Positions 1 to 7,040 are shown, counted from the first letter of the stretch. The stretch: 12,101 bases of DNA from Trichosporon coremiiforme (GCA_039545355.1 BCJJ01000125.1:1-12101), one strand, 5' to 3'. Program-made: numbers and translations. Notes: a model not told the origin generated them from the letters alone.

Positions 1-36
1 TCCGGGCTGACCGCTGTTCGACTCAGCGTGCGAGCA
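1..36 (+). tRNA. tRNA-His (GTG), 3' part, cut by window edge
   Basis: This 36-base stretch is identical to the 3' part of the two complete tRNA-His genes downstream. It holds the last intron base, position 38, the 3' anticodon stem CGGGC, the variable bases TGAC, the T arm (CGCTG, loop TTCGACT, CAGCG), the 3' acceptor strand TGCGAGC and discriminator A. The 5' half and anticodon lie outside the window, so the identity is inferred from the identity to the neighbouring copies. It is the first visible unit of a tandem array. Confidence 0.85.
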
Positions 37-66
37 CGAGTAGCTGCGCCAGCAGTGACTCTCCCC

Positions 67-70
67 TTTT
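67..70 (+). terminator. Pol III oligo-T stop after first tRNA-His
   Basis: A T4 run lies 31 bases downstream of the first tRNA copy. The sequence around it (ACGAGTA near 37-44 and TACTCG at 70-75) could also pair. RNA polymerase III normally stops at four or more T on the coding strand. Confidence 0.5.
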
Positions 71-139
71 ACTCGTGCTTCAAGGTGGCAGAGTAGCGGA
101 ACTCCGAGCCAACACCAGTGCCACCAGATAACAGTTACT

Positions 140-226
140 GCTCGTATAGTGTAGGTGGTTATCACCGTCCGTTGTGGTCTCTGATCTCGATCCGGGCTGA
201 CCGCTGTTCGACTCAGCGTGCGAGCA
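140..226 (+). tRNA. tRNA-His (GTG) with 14-nt intron, copy 2
   Basis: A complete cloverleaf can be folded. The acceptor stem is GCTCGTA (140-146) with TGCGAGC (219-225), including one G-T pair, and the discriminator is A226. The D arm GTGT...TCAC runs from 149 to 165. The anticodon stem is GTCCG (167-171) with CGGGC (193-197). The loop is TTGTGGC with anticodon GTG at 174-176, and the T arm CGCTG/CAGCG encloses TTCGACT. The loop closes only if 14 bases (178-191) after position 37 are removed, which is the standard site of nuclear tRNA introns. The mature tRNA would be 73 nt before CCA addition and addition of G-1, which is known for tRNA-His. Internal A-box (TAGTGTAGGTGG) and B-box (GTTCGACTC) Pol III promoters are present. 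Confidence 0.93.
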
Positions 227-236
227 CAGTAATCCG

Positions 237-254
237 AGAGGTTGCTCCTCTTTT
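237..254 (+). terminator. Hairpin plus T4 after tRNA-His copy 2
   Basis: AGAGG (237-241) pairs with CCTCT (247-251) around a 5-nt loop, and T4 covers 251-254. The oligo-T alone is enough for Pol III; the hairpin may be incidental. Confidence 0.55.
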
Positions 255-323
255 AGAAGTAGGAGGGGAGAGCCGAGGACCGCAACTCCGACGCCGAAAG
301 GGCGCACCTCAGTGACAACCAAG

Positions 324-410
324 GCTCGTATAGTGTAGGTGGTTATCACCGTCCGTTGTGGCTTCGATGTCTGTTCCGGGCTGACCGCTGTTCGACTCAG
401 CGTGCGAGCA
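324..410 (+). tRNA. tRNA-His (GTG) with 14-nt intron, copy 3
   Basis: The exon sequences are identical to copy 2: acceptor stem GCTCGTA (324-330) with TGCGAGC (403-409), anticodon GTG at 358-360, 3' anticodon stem CGGGC at 377-381, T arm 386-402 and discriminator A410. The intron occupies 362-375. It is also 14 nt long, but its sequence is unlike the copy 2 intron. Unit spacing (226 to 410) is 184 bp, against 190 bp between the first two units. Confidence 0.93.
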
Positions 411-416
411 AGAGCG

Positions 417-443
417 TCGCAATGAGAGTTGCGATACCTTTTT
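417..443 (+). terminator. Hairpin plus T5 after tRNA-His copy 3
   Basis: TCGCAA (417-422) is the exact complement of TTGCGA (429-434), and T5 follows at 439-443. It sits 29 bases after the tRNA 3' end, as expected for a Pol III stop. Confidence 0.55.
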
Positions 444-1076
444 CTCCTCGTTTGCGTTGAGGGACGAGGGAAACTCGGAGGCGATGTTATTGGATCATTG
501 GGAGTGTGGCGTTGGCGGAGCCCTTGATCATCGTGTGTCTCGCTCAAAGTTCTCTTCTACGTCCAGCACTTTGCTTCAGCTGGGGACAGAGAGATAACGG
601 GAGGGGTAACGGAAGGGGTAACGGGTATTTGCCCAAGGCAGGCGGACAAAAGGGTCGAATGATCTGGCAGGGAACCGCAGAGGTCAGCTACCATTGTCAC
701 TTTTGTTTCTCGCCTAGTGAACAGGGCGAGCGAGCCATAGCCACCTCTGTTGAGAGCACATATTGCTGTATGCATGTACTGTTACTACGGTCACATCGAC
801 CGTGCTGGGCGATTTCCTCTGACCTCTCGCTAGCCACAAGCATGCATGCCACCCCGTACCCAGCGTCCAGTGCATTGCGCCCAGCTCTGGAGCTGTGGAC
901 ACATGTCCAGGCACGACGGTCGGAGGTCGGAGGCAAATATCCTACGCCCGTTTTTCACCATTAATCCCACAATGTCCGCGGCTTGCTGCTCGGAAAAGAC
1001 CATCTCTACTCTACCTCTACTGGCTTGCTCGCTCTAGCACTCGACCTCGACACCACCTCCGAGTTCGACGTCCGCC
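444..1076. promoter_or_regulatory. Upstream region of the MRPL4 gene
   Basis: No gene is supported in this 633-bp stretch. Visible elements are two inverted CCAAT boxes (ATTGG at 489-493 and 497-501) and three TAACGG hexamers in exact 12-bp phase (595-600, 607-612, 619-624). A pyrimidine-rich run (about 1000-1040) probably marks the transcription start and leader. An upstream ATG at 972 opens a 21-codon frame closing at 1037; whether it is transcribed is unknown. The short frames in both directions look like chance. Confidence 0.45.
595..624 (+). repeat. Three TAACGG motifs in 12-bp phase
   Basis: TAACGG occurs at 595-600, 607-612 and 619-624. The spacers are purine-rich (GAGGGG, AAGGGG). 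TAACGG fits the Myb-type consensus YAACKG. The regular helical-scale spacing suggests a clustered transcription-factor site, but no binding evidence is available. Confidence 0.45.
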
Positions 1077-2706
1077 ATGACCCGCCTCCTCCGCACCGTG
1101 CACACGAGTGCGCGCCTCTGCGACAATGCCGCCTCGACTCTCCCCATTCCTCCCGCCTGGCTCGCCCGCGGCGTGCGCGACTTCACGCCCAAGGGCCGCC
1201 CCATCCCCATCCGCCCCGCACGCAGCACGCGCGTCACCCTCCCCTCCGGATACCCCGAGCCGCCCTCCTACCCCCCGCCGCAGTCATACTGGGACGAGCT
1301 GGACGCGGTCGACAAGAAGGGAAAACCCAAGCCGCACCCGCTCTGGGCCTTCTTCCATGTCCCGCCCCAGATGCAGACACGGCCGGAGGGCACCAGCGCC
1401 CCGGATAACATGGGCAGTCTCGATCTGCTGCAGGACGAGGAGGAGGGAGTTAGGTCTGGTGAGTACAACGAAGGGCGAGCGAGAGCTGGAGGCTCGAGGT
1501 GGCCGTGATTGAGTGACTACGAGAGGGAAAAGTGGAGGGAGCAGGGCTGGAGATAGGAAAAGCGACAAGGGAAAAGCATGAAAAGGGACAGATAGGACGG
1601 AACGAGGGAGCTCTGCGAGGAAGCGGTGCAGGTATCCATCCATGGTGACGGTCGGAGGACGATCAACAACAGTGCACGGGTGACGATGACAATCGGCGAC
1701 ATGGTGAAAACTCGGGTCGAGTTGAAAACAAGCCGCCGACTGCCACCAAGAACTATGCGTCGCTGGTAGCCCGACCGCTGCTGTCCTGCCTATGTCGTCC
1801 TCATCGCTCCGGCACAGCTCTGTCGGGGTTTCTGGACATCCGAGAGTTCACAGCCTGTTCCGTCCTTGCCCTTCGCTGTGCTGTCTCTTCCCATCGCTAT
1901 GAGCACTTGCTCGGGGGTCCCGGTGCTTCAGTGTCTACACAGGTCTCCTTGCCCTCTCACTCGCTTCACACTCTCATCCACGCGCGCTTTACGATCGCTT
2001 GTGTCAGCTCGCTAACCTCAGGTCGCTCCTGGACCGCCGCCGAGCTCCGCCTCAAGTCGTTCGAGGACCTGCACGTTCTGTGGTACCTGCTCCTGCGCGA
2101 GCGCAACGTGCTCCTGACGCAGGAGGAGGAGCGTCGCCGTCTCGGTGTCGTCAGCGCTTACGGCGGTGAGCTGCTCACGAAGAGGGGATTCCGAGTGAGT
2201 ATACTTCAGACAGGCGCCGGCGCCAGCCGGTGCCAACCGGTGTCAGAATGTCACCTCGCTCTCCCGCAGCCCAATCTGCCTGGTCTCACAAGGGCCCTAG
2301 AAGAATGGCTTAATGGCAAAAGCTGGAGGGGAGCAGTTGATACCTGGACGAGTGGGCCCAAGCTGACATGCAGTGCCGCAAGTCGATGGCGCGCATCAAG
2401 TACGTCCTGAACGAGCGTCGTCTTGCGCTCATCGCGGCCGGTGCCGCGACGCTCCCCGCTCCCTCTGGCGTTACCGTCCCCACGACGCTGCCCGGACGGA
2501 ACGACCCGATGGCTGCCGTCGAGGCGCTGGCCGGCGTTGGAGCCATCCCCGACGTCGTCAAGCTCACCGAGGGCAAGCGCACGAAGCTCTCGGGACAGGA
2601 CGAGGCCCTCTTCGAGGAGGACGAGCAGGACCGCGCTGCCTACGAGGAGGTCCAGAAGGAGGAGGCGGCCACTAAGGAGGCCAAGGAGGAGACCAAGAAG
2701 GAGTAG
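1077..2706 (+). CDS. MRPL4: Mitochondrial large-subunit ribosomal protein uL29m (MRPL4/L47 family)
   Basis: This gene encodes a structural protein of the mitochondrial ribosome large subunit. Proposed exons are 1077-1458, 2022-2194 and 2353-2706, which sum to 909 nt (302 aa plus stop). The N-terminus ([14 protein letters not shown]) is rich in Arg, Ser and Thr, as in a matrix presequence. Exon 2 carries the family signature: G128 R S W T A A E L, then [17 protein letters not shown] and [10 protein letters not shown]. Exon 3 continues with [17 protein letters not shown]. The tail is Lys/Glu/Ala-rich. Intron 1 has a GTGAGT donor and CTAACCTCAG acceptor but is unusually long (563 nt). Intron 2 starts at a clear GTGAGT (2195); its acceptor is uncertain. 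AG at 2352 keeps the frame, while alternatives are AG at 2373 or a 13-nt mini-exon at 2270-2282. It converges with the PWWP gene. Identification rests on the motifs; the exon 3 start is the weak point. Confidence 0.9.
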
Positions 2707-3169
2707 ACGGAGTAGACCCATCCATACCCATGCATTTTTGAACCATTCGCACGGAGTCTGTTCGCTGAGCATGCTGACTGGAAAGTCCAGGGCCAGCGAC
2801 GGTGTCTCATCGAGCAATGCCTCTTGCAGGCAATCATGGCGACTGGCGCTGACTTGTTGTGTGTGACGCGCCGCAGGGTCCCATAACGTCAGTTACCGGT
2901 GTTTGTTAGTAGATGCAAGTGCCAGATACCATCGGCGACTTCGTCGCCTCCGTTACTGCAAAATCGTTGCATGCTTGACGCACGCGGCAAGGGCTCCCTC
3001 GCCAACACTACGGCATCTACGCTTGGGGCACAAGTCCTTAATCTACCGGATCGCAGTTCCCAAGACGACTGTCCATGTATTTCAGACCTCTGTCTCGCTG
3101 CCGCTTTCGTCTGCCGCGTTCCAAATGCCTTCCACACGCGCCACGAGCGCGCAACCGTCAAGGCTGCGC
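2707..3169. other. Convergent intergenic region (3' flanks)
   Basis: The 463 bp lie between two converging stop codons and should hold both 3' UTRs and poly(A) sites. No gene is seen. A perfect 6-bp hairpin, GGCGAC (2934-2939) with GTCGCC (2943-2948) around TTC, is the only notable structure. Confidence 0.6.
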
Positions 3170-4611
3170 CTAGGCCTCAGCCTCGGTGGTCTCAGCCGCG
3201 GCCTCGGCGGCGGGCGCCTCCGTCTTCTCCTCAGCGGGCTTGTCCTCCGCAGCCTTGTCCTCGGTCTTCTCCTCCGTCTTCTCCTTGCTGTCGCTCTTAG
3301 CGTCAGGCTCGGTTCCGTTTGTCTTCGCCTCCTCGGCCCGGTTGCCGACGTTGCCCCACTTGACGAACAGCGCGTTCGCACGCTGAGTGATGTTCAGCTC
3401 ATCATTGCGGGGGATGCCCTCAATCTTGGCCATTTCCTCCATGACTGATGTCAGCTTTGACAGACCGCCTTTGGACAGCTCCACGTGGCTGGTTGACTCA
3501 CCCTTACGCAGCTTGGAGAACTTGAGCACCTCCCGCGTCATGTCCTCGCCCTCAATGGTTTTGAGCAGCTCGTCGTACTGGTCCATGTCAGACGCAGCCG
3601 GCAGGCTCTTGCCTTTGCTAAGGAACGCGCGCTGGAGCTTGTATCGCCACTCCTTGGCCTTGACAGCCTCAGGGGACGCATCGGGGTCTGTGTCTCTGTT
3701 AGCTCGGCAAGCGAAGATAGGCGCAGCTACTCACCCTCGTTGCCAGCCGGCTCCTTGGTTGCCTCCTTGGGCTTCTCCTTCTTGTCCTTGGCGGCCGGAG
3801 CTTTAGGCGCAGCCTTCGACTCGGTCTGACATCAGCTTCCAGTCGATAGAAAAAAGCTCACCTTCGACGTCTTGGCCTTCTTCGTGTCCTTCTTCGCTGC
3901 CGGAGCGGCACGCTTCCTCTTGCCCTTCTCCTCGGGCACGTCTTCATCCTCCAGCTCGTCGACGTCCTCGTCGCCGCCGGCCTCCTCGAGTTCCCGGCGG
4001 GCCTCAGCCTGAGCGGCATCCCATTCGCTCGGGTCCTGGGCGGTCAGGTAGGCATCCCGCAGCTGGCCGCCTCCTTTGCGGTGTGATCCATTCAGGAATT
4101 GGTCGATTTGGTTGGGCTTCAGGTGCTGGAGCTCTCTTGGCGGAAGCCAGGCGCTAAGAAAAATTAGCTCAAAAGTCCATCCACGCGCTCGACGCTGATT
4201 CCATTCCACTCACAAGTCTCCGACGGGGAAGAACTGGGCGCAGTAAAGGTTCGCGCCCTTACGCTGAGCGAGCACGTTGGCGGGGAGATCCTCGGGGTTC
4301 GTTACCTGTGACCGCGTCAGTCATGCCATCCACCATCGGTCGTCTGTCCTCGAGTCGACTCACGCGCGCAGCTGTAGTCCGTCAGCCATCAATTCAACTT
4401 CTCACGCCGAAGCGCTCGGGAACTCACGCCAGGGAGGGAAGCCACGCAGCCGGGCGAGGACGATGTCGCCAAACTCGAACTTCTGGCTGTCGAGGGCCTC
4501 CTTGCTCTTTCCGCCCTTTCCACCCTTGACCGTCTTCTTGTTGCTCTTGGGCTTCTCCATGTCGACGTCGGACGAGACGTCAACAGGAGCCTTCTCGGGC
4601 TCCGCGGACAT
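3170..4611 (-). CDS. PWWP-domain protein with TFIIS-N/LEDGF-IBD-like domain
   Basis: Seven exons in minus-strand order: 4611-4428, 4371-4364, 4305-4214, 4153-3862, 3825-3735, 3687-3502, 3444-3170. They sum to 1128 nt (375 aa plus stop), with every junction phase-consistent. Residues 1-43 are basic and low-complexity. Residues 44-140 form a PWWP domain: KFEFGDIVLARLRGFPPWPARV, then LYCAQFFPVGDFAWLP. PWWP domains bind nucleosomes with methylated H3K36 or H4K20. Residues 140-222 are acidic then Lys/Ala-rich (K-R-K-R near the middle, a possible nuclear signal). Residues 235-316 are a helical bundle ending SKLRKVMEEMAKIEGIP then ELNITQRANALFVKW, resembling TFIIS N-terminal/LEDGF integrase-binding domains. 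The tail is a Lys/Glu/Ala repeat. The role is probably a nuclear chromatin adaptor; I cannot name an exact orthologue. Exon 2 is an 8-nt micro-exon, intron 4 is 36 nt, and intron 6 (3501-3445) is 57 nt without a stop. Confidence 0.9.
4364..4371 (-). other. 8-nt micro-exon coding the P-A-R of the PWWP motif
   Basis: Exon 1 ends after TGG plus C at 4428. The micro-exon CTGCGCGC sits between a CTACAG acceptor (branch point GCTGAC just upstream) and a GTGAGT donor (4363-4358). The next exon starts with GTA at 4305. Joining gives W61-P-A-R-V, the expected PWPARV core. Without these 8 nt the frame is lost. Confidence 0.88.
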
Positions 4612-4612
4612 T

Positions 4613-4684
4613 CTGTGGGAGTCAGCGACACGTCCAGCACGCGACCGGCGCGCCATCCAGCTTCGTGGCCGTGTTCCAACGCAC
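4613..4684 (-). other. Putative 5'-UTR intron of the PWWP gene
   Basis: A GTGCGT donor (4684-4679) and a GCTGACTCCCACAG acceptor ending at 4613 bracket 72 nt. The acceptor is only one base before the ATG at 4611. The layout matches the coding introns of this gene. If it is retained, an ATG at 4686 is in frame and adds 25 residues. Confidence 0.65.
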
Positions 4685-5390
4685 ATGAGAGGGAACTAAA
4701 CACAAGGGTTGAAGAAAAAAGACGCGGTGATCTGCGCAAGGGATGCACGACGCGTGAGTCTGCGGGGTTGTTGACAAAAGTGGTGACGCGCGTGAGTGGC
4801 GTTTTGCCGAGCAACTGCAAGGCGCAATGTCAGTAACGGTGAGCGTAGACGGCGCGCAGAATGCGGAGAGGGTCTGTGCGGTTGCGGGGGACGTACGTTG
4901 GGGGTGGTTGGGGATGTGTGGTGGTGGATGGGTGAAAGTGGAGTGGAGGGTGGAGAGGAGGAAGAGAATGAGGAGCGAGTTGTGTGTGAGAGATGTCGAT
5001 GTCCGCTCCTCCGAGCCCGTGGTTGCCAGGCAGCAGGCTGGGCTGGGCGGGGCGGCCTCTGACTCTGACCAAACAAACCGTCACCTCTCCTAAATGGGTC
5101 TCCTAATATGACGCGTTCATCTTTCTCCTTCCGGTAATTGCCGTCCCCTTCAGCCAATCAGTGCTCGCCCTCCCACATTACCTCGCGCCTAACCATCCCG
5201 CCTAACCTGACTGACCGCCCGTGCGCCTAACTCTCCGATCCACCTCACGTCCTTCCTCGGCGTGTCACCGTCATCGCTGGTCTCCGGACTTGGAACCGCT
5301 GACCGTTGACTGTTCGGCGCAAGGTGTCCTTCCTCGCCTTCCTCGCCATCCTCAACTTTCTTTCCTCCCCCTAACCTCCGCCAGCCCGAC
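4685..5390. promoter_or_regulatory. Divergent promoter, PWWP gene / BIG1-like gene
   Basis: About 700 bp separate the two divergently transcribed genes. The PWWP side is strongly pyrimidine-rich on the minus strand (about 4900-4990). The BIG1 side is pyrimidine-rich on the plus strand (about 5325-5385). ACGCGT (the MCB box bound by MBF in yeasts) occurs at 4750-4755 and 5111-5116. A CCAATCA box is at 5154-5160. A CTAAC...CCAG stretch just before the BIG1 ATG could be a 5'-UTR intron acceptor, but no clear donor is seen. No further gene is supported here. Confidence 0.6.
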
Positions 5391-6358
5391 ATGCGATTCT
5401 CAGCAGTCGGAGCCTCCCTTCTCCTCGCCGGAGCCGCCCGGGCTTTCCGCGACACCTCCCCGCTCCTCGTCTGGTCCTCAGCAGAGTTGGTATCAAGCTG
5501 CTCCGTGCGTACTGAATAGCTAACAGCAGCAACGATGAGATCCGTGAGGCCGCCTCCGAGGTCTCTTCCGGTGTCGTCTCCGCCGACGGCATCTTCCACT
5601 CTCTTCACAGCATGGGCTGCGACTGGGACACTGTCGTCGTTGCTCACGTCGATGAGGTGAGCATTTGGCCATTGGTTGCGGTGGCAGCCTTGCGGCGTAC
5701 TGTGGCCGCGGGGTGTCTTGGGCTGCAGAGAAGAGCCACCAGCTGACAGCAGCTCCACGAGTCGCACCTCGACAAGCTCGCCGGACCGTACGCCACGGCC
5801 AAGGCGGACCTGCACATCCCCTACCTCGTCAAGCCGGAGCGCGAATCGCTAGATGAGGCGATCGACATGTGGGCTCACCGTTGCGGCGCAGACCTGGCCG
5901 ACTCGTACAAGGCGAACGGCGGCCGCACCGTCGTGTACATGAACGCTGCGCATGCTTCTGGTACGCTGAGAGAGGTCCCATCGTAACTGACGACAGACGT
6001 GTCCATCCCCTCTGACCTGCCGGAGCGCCACATCGTGATTGTGACGGGCACGCGCGACCCTTCGCTGGCTAAGGGCGAGCGCGAGATCGAGACCAGTGAG
6101 ACGGGGTCGTACGAGCAGCGCCCGACCGTGGAGGAGGTCGAGGCGTCGAAGAATCGCACCGGCGGCGATGATGACGACGAGGCCCCGCCCGCGATCTACT
6201 TCACGGCGCCCCTCCTGACGGGTCTCCTCATCTTCTTCGGCATCCTTACCCCCGTCTGCATCGCGGCGATCAAGATGCTCTCCGGTGTCCAGGTCCCGCC
6301 CCGCATGATGGAGATTGGAAAGGTCAAGGCCGTCACGAAGGACCGCAAGGACCAGTAG
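5391..6358 (+). CDS. BIG1: BIG1/VOA1-type ER membrane protein
   Basis: Exons 5391-5485, 5527-5656, 5753-5960 and 5997-6358 sum to 795 nt (264 aa). The signal peptide is MRFSAVGASLLLAGAARA, followed by FRDTSPLLVWSS, the typical start of mature BIG1-like proteins. GCDWDTVVVAHVDELHESHL matches the lumenal region of that family. N197-R-T is a possible glycosylation site. A single membrane segment covers about 214-237, followed by a short cytosolic tail ending RKDQ, which resembles a dilysine ER-retrieval signal. BIG1 is needed for beta-1,6-glucan synthesis; the related VOA1 helps assemble the V-ATPase V0 sector. The Ac45/VOA1-type C-terminus is shared, so either role is possible. Donor 1 (GTTGGT) is weak but is the only phase-consistent choice. 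Acceptors 1 and 2 are both CAGCAG, so each may shift by one codon. Intron 3 (5961-5996) is only 36 nt. Confidence 0.72.
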
Positions 6359-6405
6359 TTGTGTTGTAGGTGAATAGACATGGAGCGACTCATGACCTAG
6401 AGCCA

Positions 6406-6448
6406 GCGTTGAACGGTGCGAGCGAAGCGAGCCGAGCCCGCTCAACGC
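6406..6448. repeat. Inverted repeat after BIG1-like stop
   Basis: GCGTTGAACGGT (6406-6417) pairs with CCCGCTCAACGC (6437-6448) at 10 of 12 positions. The GC-rich loop itself contains GCGAGCGAAGCGAGC. It lies 48 bp after the stop codon, so it is likely in the 3' UTR or at the transcript end. Confidence 0.55.
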
Positions 6449-6935
6449 AAGCAGCCTGCTCAGCAGGGACCTGCAAGAACTTGGAGAGGAGAAGGCAGTG
6501 AAGGACGAGAAGATGGATACCGCACAAAAAAGATGGAAGGAATGGGCTACTGATCAGCTTCTAACAATCGAGTCTATCTCGGCCGATCGATCCCGCCAAA
6601 CACTACGCCATCGTTCTCGGGCAGCGACCGATAGTGGCCGTCTGGGGCCATTGTCGGGAACGCCCCGTTTCTCAACGACAATTCAAGCCAACTGCGGGCG
6701 GGCATCGCTTTGCGCTGAATGTGCCGTGCTGCGATTTTCGCTTCAACTACCAAGGGAGGAATGGAGGAGCCGGAGCCAGACCCCGCAGCCAGACGCGCTT
6801 CTGCGTAACTGATAGCTCTCATGCTTATGGGCGCAGCGCATACGGGTAAGCATAACGCAACTAAAGCGAAGCTCGCGCAAGCAAGAGTAGGATCTGGGGA
6901 GTTGGGGAGGCTCGTGGTTGGATGAAAGTTCGCGA

Positions 6936-6963
6936 GCGAAAGCGCAGTCAGACTGCGCTTCGC
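6936..6963. repeat. GC-rich hairpin next to minisatellite
   Basis: GCGCAGTC (6942-6949) and GACTGCGC (6951-6958) are perfect arms around one A. The stem extends outward as GCGAA/TTCGC with a single bulged A at 6941. It ends 7 bp before the 8-bp repeat array. Confidence 0.7.
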
Positions 6964-6970
6964 GGGTGTG

Positions 6971-7040
6971 GCTGCTAGGCTGCTAGGCTGCTAGGCTGCT
7001 AGGCTGCTAGGCTGCTAGGCTGCTAGGCTGCTAAGCTGCT
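6971..7040 (+). repeat. Minisatellite, unit GCTGCTAG
   Basis: Seven perfect copies of GCTGCTAG run from 6971 to 7026. An eighth, GCTGCTAA, covers 7027-7034, and a partial unit (GCTGCT) ends at 7040. The array is non-coding in any supported model and should be length-variable between strains. Confidence 0.95.

Noticed and set aside
80..547. 155-residue minus-strand frame across the tRNA array
   Set aside because: It runs through two complete tRNA genes and their spacers and has no protein features.
972..1037. 21-codon upstream ORF before MRPL4
   Set aside because: It lies at or before the probable transcription start; no evidence that it is in the mRNA.
2251..2817. 188-residue minus-strand frame with Leu-rich stretch opposite MRPL4
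   Set aside because: The Leu run is the complement of Lys/Glu-coding GAG/AAG repeats in MRPL4 exon 3, so the apparent membrane segment is an artefact.
5849..6445. 198-residue minus-strand frame opposite BIG1-like exons
   Set aside because: It is antisense to a well-supported spliced gene and has no domain.
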